A DNA stretch of 64,000 nt, taken from contig JBAZJB010000001.1 of assembly GCA_041651575.1 (NCBI GenBank), forward strand, positions 620,001 through 684,000. Direction: 5' to 3'. Position numbers and translations under genes: made by a program. Shown here one piece after another: positions 9,473 to 17,770 of this stretch. Origin of the DNA: JAQUOT01 sp041651575 (GTDB lineage: Archaea; Nanobdellota; Nanobdellia; SCGC-AAA011-G17; JAFCDX01). How positions within the stretch are numbered: position 1 is the stretch's first letter; the number at the start of each line of letters is the position of its first letter. The notes under the pieces were generated by a model, which was not told the origin of the DNA, ran no database searches, and saw nothing but the letters and a program-made list of their open reading frames with translations.

Positions 9473-10095
9473 TCATACTTAGAATTAATAACCTTTAAAA
9501 TTTCTTGGGCTTTTTTATCTCCAATTTTTTCTACTTTTAATAGATCTTCTTCATTGCAATTAAAGAAATTCTTTATAGAACCAAATTCTTTTAGAATATT
9601 TTTAGCTATTGTTGGTCCAATTCCTGGAAAGCATTCTACAATTAGTTCTTGTTGCTCTTTTAATGTTAAAGGCTTTCTTTTCCTTAACAACCCAATAGGT
9701 TTAATTCCTCTTTCTAATTGATTTAATAAAACTTCTATAACAGAAACAGTATCATTAATATTTCTAGTGTAAATTATAGGAATTTGATAAACTATTGCTA
9801 TAGAAACCAACATGCCTCTTATGGCGTTTGGATGAAAGTTTCTCATTTCATAAATATTTTCTTCTCCTTCTATAATTAAAATAGGTATTTCAAAATTATC
9901 TTTTAAAGAAATTAATTGGTCTATCAATCGTTTATTCATTATGGAATTTAAGAAATCATTTTGGGTTTTTCTTTCAATACCAATATTTCCTATAATAAAA
10001 TCAGCAGAAACTAGCTGTTTTTCTTCAAATTTTAATTTTCTTTTATGTAAAGCTTTTATTACATTTCTTTCCCTATTATCTGCTAAAAGTTTCAT
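9469..10095 (-). CDS. ERCC4-type structure-specific endonuclease (Hef/XPF nuclease half)
   Basis: The N-terminal nuclease core carries the XPF signature: DNRER at residues 6-10, then IERKTQNDF (ERKx3D) around residues 54-62. The C-terminus (about 150-208) is a tandem helix-hairpin-helix with PGIGPTIAKNIL and VEKIGDKKAQEIL. Such enzymes cut branched or flap DNA at stalled forks. It starts one base after the stop of the helicase gene, so the two together equal one euryarchaeal Hef protein split in two. Confidence 0.93.
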   Translation of the reverse strand: MKLLADNRERNVIKALHKRKLKFEEKQLVSADFIIGNIGIERKTQNDFLNSIMNKRLIDQLISLKDNFEIPILIIEGEENIYEMRNFHPNAIRGMLVSIAIVYQIPIIYTRNINDTVSVIEVLLNQLERGIKPIGLLRKRKPLTLKEQQELIVECFPGIGPTIAKNILKEFGSIKNFFNCNEEDLLKVEKIGDKKAQEILKVINSKYD

Positions 10096-10096
10096 T

Positions 10097-11605
10097 TTAA
10101 AATTGATTTAATTTTAGCTGGTTTTTGTTTTTTAAAGCTAAATCTGTTTTAATATTCTGTAAAGCAAATTTCATTTTTTTCTCTTTGCTTTTTGAACTCC
10201 AATAAGAAGATTCATCTTTGGTGTCTTTAGTTATTAAATAAACAACTCTTCCAGGAAAAGTTCTTCCTACTCTTCCAGATCTTTGAATAGTTCTTATTTC
10301 ACTTGCTACAGGTTCATAAAATACTGCTAAATTTGCTGTTGCAATATCTAATCCTTCTTCTGAGATTGAAGTTCCAATTAAAACATTATAAACTCCTTCA
10401 GAAAAGTCTTTTATTGTTTTCACTTGCTCTTTTTGACTAAGGCCTTCTTTTTGTCCTATCAACATTGTAGGTTTTAAATTTTCTTTCTTTAATAAATCAT
10501 AAATTTCACTTACAGTATTTCTATAATTTGCAAAAACAATTATTCTTGATTCTGGTTTTTCTTTTAATTGTTGATTGACTAATTCTAATAATTTATGCAT
10601 TTTTGGATGTTTGTCTTCTTTGAATTTAAAACTTAACTGCATTGCTTTTTGTATTTTTGGGCTTTCTAATATTTTTTTAGCTGCTTTTGTTTCTTCAAAT
10701 TTTAATTTAGTCCAATAATCATTTAATTGTTTAATTCCTTGAGTTTCAATTAATTCTTGTGCATAACATATTTTTAATAACTGAGCAACTAAAGAAATTC
10801 CCCAAAAAGCACCTTTATTCCCTCTATTAATTGCTTTTCTTAAAGAAAATTGCAATGTCAACAAATCTCTTTTATTAAAATTATTTTTATTTATAGAAAA
10901 TTTACTTTTTAATTCTGCCATTCTTTCTTGCTTATATTCTTTGATTAAATATTTTATATTAAGAAAATCTTTAGGTAAGTCTACTTTTATCCATTCAATT
11001 CCTTTTTCCTGCATATAAGGAGAAACATCTTCATCTAATTCTGTTCTAATTTCTATATCTTCTATGTAAAGATTTTTACAAATTTCATCTATTTTTTCTT
11101 TAGAACTTCCTGGAGAAGCAGTTAAAGCTAAAATTCTTGGAAAATCAGACTTTTTAATATAATTTTCTGCTAAAAAAGTATTAGCATATTTCATTCTTGA
11201 TCTATGGGCTTCATCTATGCACAACAAAGAAACGTTTTTTAAAGAAATTCTTTCATTTTCTATATCTGATTTGATTGTTTGAGGTGTCGCAATTATTATT
11301 TTTGATTTATCAAATAAATCTGTTCTTGAGGAACCTTTTGTTGCCCCAGTATATAATTTAATTTCATCTTCTTTTAAGGAAGTATGTTCTAAAAAAGATT
11401 TTACGTGCTGTGAACACAAAGGTTTTGTAGGGGAGCAGACTATAATTTTAGAATCTGGATACTTTTTAATACGATTTTCAGCAAGTAAGATTGCAATGGC
11501 TGTTTTTCCTATTCCTGTAGGTATTACCACCAGCGTATTCTTTAATTTACAAGTTTCTAGAATGTTTTTTTGATAATCTCTTGGAATAAGGTCTTTTACT
11601 ATCAT
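10097..11605 (-). CDS. Hef-type superfamily 2 DNA helicase (helicase half)
   Basis: SF2 helicase with PTGIGKTA (Walker A), DEAHR (motif II), TASPG (motif III) and a C-terminal motif VI (QRSGRVGRTFPG). The organisation matches the helicase part of Hef/FANCM, without the fused nuclease. I chose the ATG at 11605 (MIVKDLIPRDYQ) rather than the longer frame to 11674: the extra 23 residues are not family-like and lie across the divergent promoter. The product is 502 residues. It should act with the ERCC4 nuclease encoded one base downstream. Confidence 0.92.
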   Translation of the reverse strand: MIVKDLIPRDYQKNILETCKLKNTLVVIPTGIGKTAIAILLAENRIKKYPDSKIIVCSPTKPLCSQHVKSFLEHTSLKEDEIKLYTGATKGSSRTDLFDKSKIIIATPQTIKSDIENERISLKNVSLLCIDEAHRSRMKYANTFLAENYIKKSDFPRILALTASPGSSKEKIDEICKNLYIEDIEIRTELDEDVSPYMQEKGIEWIKVDLPKDFLNIKYLIKEYKQERMAELKSKFSINKNNFNKRDLLTLQFSLRKAINRGNKGAFWGISLVAQLLKICYAQELIETQGIKQLNDYWTKLKFEETKAAKKILESPKIQKAMQLSFKFKEDKHPKMHKLLELVNQQLKEKPESRIIVFANYRNTVSEIYDLLKKENLKPTMLIGQKEGLSQKEQVKTIKDFSEGVYNVLIGTSISEEGLDIATANLAVFYEPVASEIRTIQRSGRVGRTFPGRVVYLITKDTKDESSYWSSKSKEKKMKFALQNIKTDLALKNKNQLKLNQF

Positions 11606-11682
11606 TTTTACTATTAAATTTTCTAAGCTTATAAGGTTTTGTATATAAAAATATTTATAAATGCAAATAATCATTTAAAATC

Positions 11683-12216
11683 ATGGTAAAAGCAGGTGAA
11701 GCAGAAAAATTAGCTTATCTAGCAGAAACTCATGAAAAAAGACTTGTTCATGAATTAGAGAAATTAAATATAAAATATAAGCTTGGAATTATAAATAAAG
11801 AAACTTATGAACACACTTTAACTCATTTATTAAGAGGAAGATCTGTTCAAGAATGGATGAGTTATTATGATAATTATAAAAGTCAATGCTTTAAAATAAT
11901 AGAAGAAGAAAATCATGATAATTGGTTTAGAAATTTTATGTTAATTTTATTAGTATTAGCAATATTATTACCTTTGTCTTTTCAATATACTGGTTTTGCA
12001 GTATCTCAAGGTCAAGAAATTAATCTTTTTATTGGAAAAACTGTTTCTACAGGAGCTTATTTATCCATTGATGGAGTTGCACAAGCAATACCTATAAAAC
12101 CAGAATTAATTAATGGAGAATATGTTTATAAGATAAACTATTTAAAGGTCCCAAGTTCTGCAAAACATATCGAAATAATAGATAATAGAAATCTAGTATT
12201 CGTTCAAAATTTGTAA
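11683..12216 (+). CDS. Single-pass membrane protein of unknown function, 177 aa
   Basis: Cytosolic helical N-terminus (about residues 1-84), one transmembrane segment (about 86-106), and an outer beta-rich domain of about 70 residues. The topology resembles a membrane sensor or anchor, but no family is recognised. A TATA-like element (ATATTTATAAATG) lies about 25-30 bases upstream. One base separates its stop from the next ATG. Confidence 0.7.
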   Translation: MVKAGEAEKLAYLAETHEKRLVHELEKLNIKYKLGIINKETYEHTLTHLLRGRSVQEWMSYYDNYKSQCFKIIEEENHDNWFRNFMLILLVLAILLPLSFQYTGFAVSQGQEINLFIGKTVSTGAYLSIDGVAQAIPIKPELINGEYVYKINYLKVPSSAKHIEIIDNRNLVFVQNL

Positions 12217-12217
12217 A

Positions 12218-12478
12218 ATGATATGGCTTTTAGGAATCTTGGATATTTTATCAGTAATTATATTAGTTTTACAAAAGTTTTTTCCATTCAAATGGGCAAT
12301 TATTTTTCCAATATATATTATATTAAAATCAATAATTTTTATTAAAGATTTTTCAAGTATAGTTGATTTTATTGCAGCAATCTTTTTTATTTTAGCTATA
12401 TTTGGACATTTTTATATTATAACTTGGATAGCTGCTCTTTGGATATTACAGAAAGGAGCCTTCTCTTTATTTAGTTAA
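12218..12478 (+). CDS. Small membrane protein, 86 aa (three TM)
   Basis: Almost entirely hydrophobic with three predicted helices; no recognisable family. It is probably cotranscribed with the preceding single-pass membrane protein (one-base gap). Its last 12 bases overlap the end of the convergent lipocalin-like gene. Confidence 0.65.
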   Translation: MIWLLGILDILSVIILVLQKFFPFKWAIIFPIYIILKSIIFIKDFSSIVDFIAAIFFILAIFGHFYIITWIAALWILQKGAFSLFS

Positions 12479-13447
12479 TTTTAATGTTTTAAGAATACTA
12501 TTTTCTTCATTTTTTATTAAATTTAATAATCTTGAAGGTTTTCCTTCTGCTAAATATTCCATAAATCCTTGTGCTTTTACTCCATTCACATTTACTTCTA
12601 TAGGTCCTTCCCAATAATTAAGAAAACCAAAATTCATTTCACATTCTTTTAACAAAGGTTTAGTTTTAATAACAAATTCATTAATTTTTATTTCCCATTC
12701 TAAATGGTATTTTAATTTTGTTTTTTTACTTACCCATTTTTTACCTAAAGGCTTGAACGTTACTGGTGCTTCTATTTGTTTATTATTTGGATATAAGATA
12801 GAAGCCATTTTCTTTCCTTTATAATCAAAACATACAATTTCTGTATTATTTGGTAATTGAATAGAAAACCATAGCCAGGCATCTTTCATAAATCCTTGTT
12901 CTGACCATTGTTTATCGTGCCAGATTTTTCCCTTTACAAATTCTTTTCCAATATAACCTTCTGCTTGTAAATTAGGATAAGAAAAATAATATGTAGATTT
13001 TGGTCCAAGTTCAATGAAACCTTTCCCTCCTTCTAATAAAGGAACTTTTTTGGATTTTGCTTGTAAATCAAAATAACTTGTTTTTATTCTTAATAAATCT
13101 TCATTTCTTGAAATTTCATAATTGTAAAAGTTTTTTCTTATTGGACTGAAATAATTTATGAATAAATCTTCTCTTTTGAAACTATCTTCAGAAACTATTA
13201 CAAATGGAAGTACTTCTTTTTCTATTTTTCCTGTTGTTAAATTAAATAATAATGAATGTGAAAAATAAATGTTTTTTACTGGAATCTTTAAGAATTTTAA
13301 ATTAACTTTGTCTTTATTTGCTTTGAATAAACAAGTCATAAAAGCATATTTACTTTTTCCTTCAAGAAATCCATTAAAATACCACCATTCTATTGCTTGA
13401 TCATAATGAGGAAATTCATCTGCAGGCAATATCACTCTTTTTTCCAT
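12467..13447 (-). CDS. AttH/CrtC-like lipocalin-fold protein
   Basis: The N-terminal EWWYFNGFL motif (residues 19-27) and the later DKQWSEQGF and WLWFSIQL segments match the AttH/CrtC (hydroxyneurosporene synthase-like) double-lipocalin family. Members act on hydrophobic ligands; CrtC hydrates carotenoids, but most archaeal members have no known reaction. No carotenoid genes are nearby, so enzymatic function is unassigned. No signal peptide is visible. Confidence 0.8.
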   Translation of the reverse strand: MEKRVILPADEFPHYDQAIEWWYFNGFLEGKSKYAFMTCLFKANKDKVNLKFLKIPVKNIYFSHSLLFNLTTGKIEKEVLPFVIVSEDSFKREDLFINYFSPIRKNFYNYEISRNEDLLRIKTSYFDLQAKSKKVPLLEGGKGFIELGPKSTYYFSYPNLQAEGYIGKEFVKGKIWHDKQWSEQGFMKDAWLWFSIQLPNNTEIVCFDYKGKKMASILYPNNKQIEAPVTFKPLGKKWVSKKTKLKYHLEWEIKINEFVIKTKPLLKECEMNFGFLNYWEGPIEVNVNGVKAQGFMEYLAEGKPSRLLNLIKNEENSILKTLKLTK

Positions 13448-13523
13448 ATTTGTTTTAATTAGTCTTAATATAAAAGCTTTCTCATGGAAATGTTTAAATA
13501 ATGTTTTAATGGAGTTAATTCAT

Positions 13524-13609
13524 GGGCTCGTAGCTCAGCTTGGTGGAGCAACTGTCTATGGTTGAAACTCTTAATCAGTTGGTCGAGGGTTCAAATCCCT
13601 CCGGGCCCG
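13524..13609 (+). tRNA. tRNA-Lys(CUU) containing a 12-base intron
   Basis: Acceptor arms GGGCTCG (13524-13530) and CGGGCCC (13602-13608), D stem GCTC/GAGC, T arm GAGGG-TTCAAAT-CCCTC, and discriminator G at 13609. CCA is not encoded. Removing 13555-13566 gives a perfect anticodon arm with loop CTCTTAA, anticodon CUU, and a 74-base tRNA. A TATA-like box lies at 13489-13502 and a T-run follows. Read unspliced, the arm does not fold properly. Confidence 0.92.
13555..13566 (+). other. Predicted 12-base tRNA intron with a bulge-helix-bulge splice motif
   Basis: The precursor folds into a textbook archaeal splice site. The outer helix is GAG (13546-13548) with CTC (13568-13570). The central 4-bp helix is CAAC (13549-13552) with GTTG (13561-13564). 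The two three-base bulges are TGT (13553-13555) and AAA (13565-13567). Cleavage after the second base of each bulge releases exactly the segment needed to restore the anticodon stem. The intron interrupts the stem between positions 30 and 31, not the usual 37/38. Confidence 0.85.
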
Positions 13610-13685
13610 TTTTAATATAAATTAATTAGAAATAACCCAATTATTTAAAGAAAAGTCAAAAATATAAAAAATTTAAGAAATAAAA

Positions 13686-13961
13686 TTATAATATTTCTTT
13701 TATTTTTTCTATTGATTCTGCAACTTTATTTCCGCTATCAGTTAATTTTATTGTTTTTATTCTACCTGCTTTTTCAAAACTAACCAATCTGGATTTTTCC
13801 ATTTCTTGCAAAATTTTAACTGCATGGGAATATGTACAATCAACTTCTTTTGCTAATATTGAACCATATCTATTTTTTCCACCTTTTCTTAAGGCAATTA
13901 AAATCATTGCTGGTTTACGTCTGAAAAACACTTCAAATATTTCTCGTTTTTTGCTAGTCAA
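13686..13961 (-). CDS. Winged helix-turn-helix transcriptional regulator, 91 aa
   Basis: Helices followed by a beta wing (SFEKAGRIKTIKLTDSG) are typical of MarR/PadR-like archaeal regulators. The start is the TTG at 13961: a strong GGGGGGAG ribosome-binding sequence sits five bases upstream (13966-13973), and the only nearby ATG would remove the first helix. It is one of the few genes here with a clear Shine-Dalgarno sequence. The target is unknown. Confidence 0.8.
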   Translation of the reverse strand: MTSKKREIFEVFFRRKPAMILIALRKGGKNRYGSILAKEVDCTYSHAVKILQEMEKSRLVSFEKAGRIKTIKLTDSGNKVAESIEKIKEIL

Positions 13962-14067
13962 GTTTCTCCCCCCGAAATTTAATGATTATATTGTAACTTA
14001 TATAATTTATAAATGTATATTGCAATTAATATTTAAAGGTTTGGGTATCTAAAATTGGTAACAAAAA

Positions 14068-14096
14068 CTTTAAAAAGGAAGTTCCACTTTTTAAAG
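14068..14096. promoter_or_regulatory. Inverted repeat at the serS promoter
   Basis: Perfect 10-base arms CTTTAAAAAG (14068-14077) and CTTTTTAAAG (14087-14096) around a 9-base spacer, ending 14 bases before the serS ATG. The left arm may double as the TATA box. It could be an operator or, if transcription begins upstream, an mRNA hairpin. Confidence 0.5.
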
Positions 14097-14110
14097 GTTG
14101 TGATTAAAAC

Positions 14111-15418
14111 ATGCTCGATGTAAAATTAATCAGAGAAAATCCTTCTCTAGTAAAAGATAGTTTGAAGAAAAGAGGAATGGATGTTAATCAGATAGATGAA
14201 TTTCTAGAAATTGATGTTAACTGGAAAAGAATCAAGCAGGAAACAGAAGAATTAAGGGCAGAAAGAAACAAAACAAGCATAAAAATAAATGAAGCAAAGA
14301 AACAAGGCAAGAGCATAGAAGATTTGATTAAAAAGACTAGAGAAATACCTTTACAAATTCAAGAAAAAGAAAAAGAGCTTAATATTTTAGAAGCTAGAAG
14401 AGAAGAAATCCTAGAAAACTTACCAAATATAATTGATAAGAGCGTTCCTGTTGGAGATGCAACTAAAAATAAAGTTATTAATGTTTTTGGAAAGCCAAAG
14501 AAATTTAAATTTCCTGTTAAAGGTCATGAAGAATTATTATTGAATTTAGACTGCTTAAATATGGAAAAAGCAGCAAAAGTTGCAGGTGCAAGATTCTATT
14601 ATTTGAAAAGAGACTTAGTAAAACTAAATTTTGCTATAATGAATTTTGCTTTGGATTTTTTAAATAAAAAAGGATTTATTTTAATGCAACCTCCTTACAT
14701 GTTAAACAAGAATTCATTGAAAGGGGCATTGCCTTTGGCTGCTTTTGAAGAAACAATTTATAAAATTCAGGATGAAGATTTGTATTTAATTGGTACTGCA
14801 GAGCACGCATTAAATGCTTATAATTTTGATGAAGTTATAAATGCAAGTAGTTTACCAATGAGATTTGCAGGAGTTTCTCCATGCTTTAGAAAAGAAGCAG
14901 GATCTCATGGAAAAGATACAAAAGGAATATTTAGAGTTCATCAATTTGAAAAAATAGAACAATTTATATTTTGCAAACCAGAAAATGCCTGGAAAGAGTT
15001 TGATTTAATATTAAATAATTCAAAAGAACTTTTAAAACAGCTTGGAATACCTTTTAGATTTATTGTATTGGCTTCGGGAGATACAGGTCGTGTTCCAACT
15101 AAAACAATTGATTTTGAAGGATGGTTCCCAAGCCAAAAAGCTTACAGAGAATTAGGATCTTGTTCAAATTGTCTAGATTATCAAGCTAGAAGAAGCAACA
15201 TTAAATATGAAGATAAGGGAATAAGAAATTTTGTTTATACATTAAATAATACTGCAATAGCAACAGAAAGAATGATTGCTTGCATTGTAGAAAATAATCA
15301 AGAAAAAGATGGTTCTATTACAATTCCAAAAGTTCTACAAAAATATATGGGAATTAAGAAAATAGTCCCTATTAAAAAAGAAATTAAAAAAATTGTTAAG
15401 AAAAAGAAAAAAAGATGA
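14111..15418 (+). CDS. serS: Serine--tRNA ligase
   Basis: Class II synthetase of the common (bacterial/eukaryal-type) SerRS form. It has an N-terminal tRNA-binding coiled coil (about residues 25-105), then the catalytic domain with motif 2 (FRKEAGSHGKDTKGIFRVHQFEKIEQ) and motif 3 (NNTAIATERMIACI). The C-terminal 20 residues are an unusual lysine-rich tail, perhaps for RNA contact. It overlaps the next small gene by ATGA. Confidence 0.95.
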   Translation: MLDVKLIRENPSLVKDSLKKRGMDVNQIDEFLEIDVNWKRIKQETEELRAERNKTSIKINEAKKQGKSIEDLIKKTREIPLQIQEKEKELNILEARREEILENLPNIIDKSVPVGDATKNKVINVFGKPKKFKFPVKGHEELLLNLDCLNMEKAAKVAGARFYYLKRDLVKLNFAIMNFALDFLNKKGFILMQPPYMLNKNSLKGALPLAAFEETIYKIQDEDLYLIGTAEHALNAYNFDEVINASSLPMRFAGVSPCFRKEAGSHGKDTKGIFRVHQFEKIEQFIFCKPENAWKEFDLILNNSKELLKQLGIPFRFIVLASGDTGRVPTKTIDFEGWFPSQKAYRELGSCSNCLDYQARRSNIKYEDKGIRNFVYTLNNTAIATERMIACIVENNQEKDGSITIPKVLQKYMGIKKIVPIKKEIKKIVKKKKKR

Positions 15419-15729
15419 GCGAATCAGCAGAAGATTTAGATTATTTAACTGTAGATATTTTTTATAATGTAAAGACAGACAAATATAAAATTGAAGGAAC
15501 GGTTAAATCAGAAAAAGTTCCAGATATTTTAGAAGCATTTTTAACTACCCAAATGGGTAAAGGTGAAGATACTAATAAACCAAAAAGACAAGAAAATTAT
15601 CACATTACTATAGAATGGTATCCTATTGATGATAGGTTTGTAGTAAAAAGCGATACTGGAAATAAATCCTTAAGAGATGGAATTTTGTTATACCTATTTC
15701 AGAATTATAAACAGATAATAAAAAAATGA
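15415..15729 (+). CDS. Hypothetical protein, 104 aa
   Basis: Small soluble acidic protein with an alternating strand pattern (YLTVDIFYNVKTDKYKIEG, YHITIEWYPIDDRFVV) suggesting a beta sheet with a C-terminal helix. No family recognised. ATGA overlaps at both ends place it in the serS operon. Confidence 0.65.
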   Translation: MSESAEDLDYLTVDIFYNVKTDKYKIEGTVKSEKVPDILEAFLTTQMGKGEDTNKPKRQENYHITIEWYPIDDRFVVKSDTGNKSLRDGILLYLFQNYKQIIKK

Positions 15730-15938
15730 AGAAAGAAAAGATTATGGAATGGATTGCAACTGTTTTGAGTATTTTTGGAGCAATATTAAATGCTTTTTTA
15801 ATTAAAGAGGGATTTTATATTTGGGGTGTTTCAAATCTTATTTGGGTTTTTGTAGGATTAAAACAGAAAATGTATGGAATGGCATTAACCTTTACAGTTT
15901 ATTTTTTTATAAATATAATAGGACTAATTTATTGGTAA
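15726..15938 (+). CDS. Small PnuC-like membrane protein, 70 aa
   Basis: Two to three hydrophobic helices with the pattern GAILNAFLIKEGFYIWGVSNLIW...VYFFINIIGLIYW. This resembles part of PnuC-type nicotinamide riboside transporters and short related archaeal proteins. It is far shorter than PnuC (about 200 aa), so it would need to oligomerise or has another role. ATGA overlap with the preceding gene. Confidence 0.55.
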   Translation: MKKEKIMEWIATVLSIFGAILNAFLIKEGFYIWGVSNLIWVFVGLKQKMYGMALTFTVYFFINIIGLIYW

Positions 15939-15939
15939 A

Positions 15940-16542
15940 ATGAAAATTCTTGCAGCAGGCGACATACATGGAGATACTAAGCTAGTTGAAGAGCTAGCTA
16001 AGAAAGCAGTTAAAGAAAAAGTTGATTTAGTTGTTTTGTGTGGAGATTTGACTTATGCTGAAATGTCTACAGAAAATTTAATTGGTCCTTTTGTTAAGAA
16101 AAAATTAAAAGTTATTTTAATTCCAGGAAACCACGAAACCTTTGCTACAGCAGATTTTCTTGCAGAATTATACGACGTTACAAACTTGCATGGTTATTTT
16201 ATTAAATGTAAAGATGTTGGATTATTTGGTTGTGGTGGAGCAAATATTGGTCTTAGTCAATTATCTGAATCTGAAATTTTTAATACTTTAAAAAAAGGTT
16301 ATGAGGGAGTTAAAAATTTAAAGAAGAAAATTATGGTTACACATGTTCATCCTTCTGATAGTGTTATGGAGAAATTTACTAATATATTTCCTGGAAGCAA
16401 AGGAGTAAAAAAAGCAGTAGATATTTTCAAACCAGATTTATTATTATGCTCTCATGTTCATGAAGCAGAAGGTCTGGAAGAAAAATTAGGCAAGACAAAA
16501 GTAATTAACGTTGGAAGAAAAGGAAAAATAATTACAATTTAA
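15940..16542 (+). CDS. Calcineurin-like metallophosphoesterase
   Basis: Contains the ordered metal-binding motifs of the family: GDIHG (residues 7-11), GDLTY, GNHE, then THVH and SHVH. At 200 aa it is a minimal archaeal member. The family cleaves phosphomonoesters or diesters; the substrate cannot be predicted. It is last in the serS-led operon, one base after the PnuC-like gene. Confidence 0.9.
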   Translation: MKILAAGDIHGDTKLVEELAKKAVKEKVDLVVLCGDLTYAEMSTENLIGPFVKKKLKVILIPGNHETFATADFLAELYDVTNLHGYFIKCKDVGLFGCGGANIGLSQLSESEIFNTLKKGYEGVKNLKKKIMVTHVHPSDSVMEKFTNIFPGSKGVKKAVDIFKPDLLLCSHVHEAEGLEEKLGKTKVINVGRKGKIITI

Positions 16543-17120
16543 TCTTTTTTAGGTTTTTTGTTATAATTTCTTGGTCCTTGAGAAACCCATTTTCCATCTT
16601 TATCTTGATACCGCGTACCATTTCCTGCCCACAACACATTGATATCTTCTAAACTTTTTAATGGTAAAACTAAAATATATTTATCACAATCCATCGTACA
16701 AGAATTGTGTTTTTTCATTATTTCTTCTAGATCTTTTAATTCTATATCTACAAATCCACTACCATAATCAATTTTAATTAAGGCATCATTTTTAAAGGCA
16801 GAGATTTCTTTAAACATTTTATAATATTCTTTTACCCCGCCATGCTCCGGGGACCAATCACATTCTGGAAGGTGTACTAAAAATTTTAACCAAGTTTCTT
16901 TATCATTTTCTTCTAATTTTTTAATAAAATCTTTTAAATTTTTAGATAAATTAGTTTTAGATCCAAAATAACCATCTCCAACAGAATCTAATTTTTTGGT
17001 AATATCTTCTAAACTATTATAATCTCCTTTTTTAGTTAAATAATTATATAATTTTTCTAAGTATTGTTTATACAATTCGTTTCTATTCTGATCCCTAGCT
17101 ATATGACTAAATGCGTCCAT
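16539..17120 (-). CDS. Hypothetical protein, 193 aa
   Basis: Soluble protein, N-terminal half helical (residues 1-100), C-terminal half mixed, with a lone pair of cysteines (CTMDC) and a basic Asn/Lys-rich tail. No recognisable domain. It is last in a leftward operon that includes two radical SAM genes, and overlaps the metallophosphoesterase stop by four bases. A role with the radical SAM proteins, for instance as a substrate, is possible but unsupported. Confidence 0.6.
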   Translation of the reverse strand: MDAFSHIARDQNRNELYKQYLEKLYNYLTKKGDYNSLEDITKKLDSVGDGYFGSKTNLSKNLKDFIKKLEENDKETWLKFLVHLPECDWSPEHGGVKEYYKMFKEISAFKNDALIKIDYGSGFVDIELKDLEEIMKKHNSCTMDCDKYILVLPLKSLEDINVLWAGNGTRYQDKDGKWVSQGPRNYNKKPKKD

Positions 17121-17124
17121 TTTA

Positions 17125-17712
17125 TCACCATGAATGTGTTTTGCTTATAGATTTGATATCTTGATTCATAAAAGGTCTCATTGCTTTACCAATTCCTTTT
17201 ATGATTTCCAATGTTTTTGAATTGTAATTTTTCATTTCTTTTTTAATTTTCATAACTTTATCGTAAGATATGGAATTTCTTGAATGCATACAATATCCAA
17301 ATAAACCCCCGCCGCCAGGTCCTCTAACAAACTCATAAAGTTCGCAATTTACATGAGCATCTGAAGCTTGAAAACCACTATTTTCTATTTCAGGGTGTAT
17401 CATAATCAGAAGATCTTTTTCTAATTTTGAAGGTAATTTTTTATTTACTTTTTTAAGTTCTTTTTTAAAATATTCTTCTAATTTAAAGGCATACTTGTTA
17501 TCAAAATCATATCTTGATTCTTCTGGTGCAATTTTTCTAGCTTTTCCGCCTAAAAAAGAAATAGTTCCGTCAATAAATTCTGAAAGAACATATTTTTCTA
17601 AAGTAGGCATTATAGAATTTTCTTCTGTCATAGAAGAAACAATAATCGAATTAAATAATTTTCTTCTTTTATCTCTTTCATCCATTTCTTTTCTAAATTT
17701 ACTTCTTCTCAT
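17125..17712 (-). CDS. Hypothetical protein, 195 aa
   Basis: Begins with a very basic helix (MRRSKFRKEMDERDKRRK), followed by mixed alpha/beta sequence with a glycine-rich turn (GPGGGGLFGYCMHS) near residues 131-144. No family recognised. It is four bases upstream of the 16539 gene and 58 bases downstream of the second radical SAM gene. Confidence 0.6.
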   Translation of the reverse strand: MRRSKFRKEMDERDKRRKLFNSIIVSSMTEENSIMPTLEKYVLSEFIDGTISFLGGKARKIAPEESRYDFDNKYAFKLEEYFKKELKKVNKKLPSKLEKDLLIMIHPEIENSGFQASDAHVNCELYEFVRGPGGGGLFGYCMHSRNSISYDKVMKIKKEMKNYNSKTLEIIKGIGKAMRPFMNQDIKSISKTHSW

Positions 17713-17770
17713 AATATATTATAATTTTTTAGTATTTATTAATCTTTATTACTACTTACTTTTACGAATT

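Noticed and set aside
10093..10100. Helicase and nuclease as one hef gene broken by a frameshift
   Set aside because: Both parts have complete domains, a proper stop and an ATG start one base later; no half-domain is lost at the junction.
11606..11674. Longer N-terminus for the Hef-type helicase
   Set aside because: It lies across the divergent promoter region and adds residues unlike the family; the ATG at 11605 fits both promoter spacing and homology.
13524..13609. Reading the tRNA unspliced, with a different anticodon
   Set aside because: The unspliced anticodon arm leaves a 19-base loop and a T-T mismatch; removing 12 bases restores a standard Lys(CUU) arm and fits a bulge-helix-bulge.
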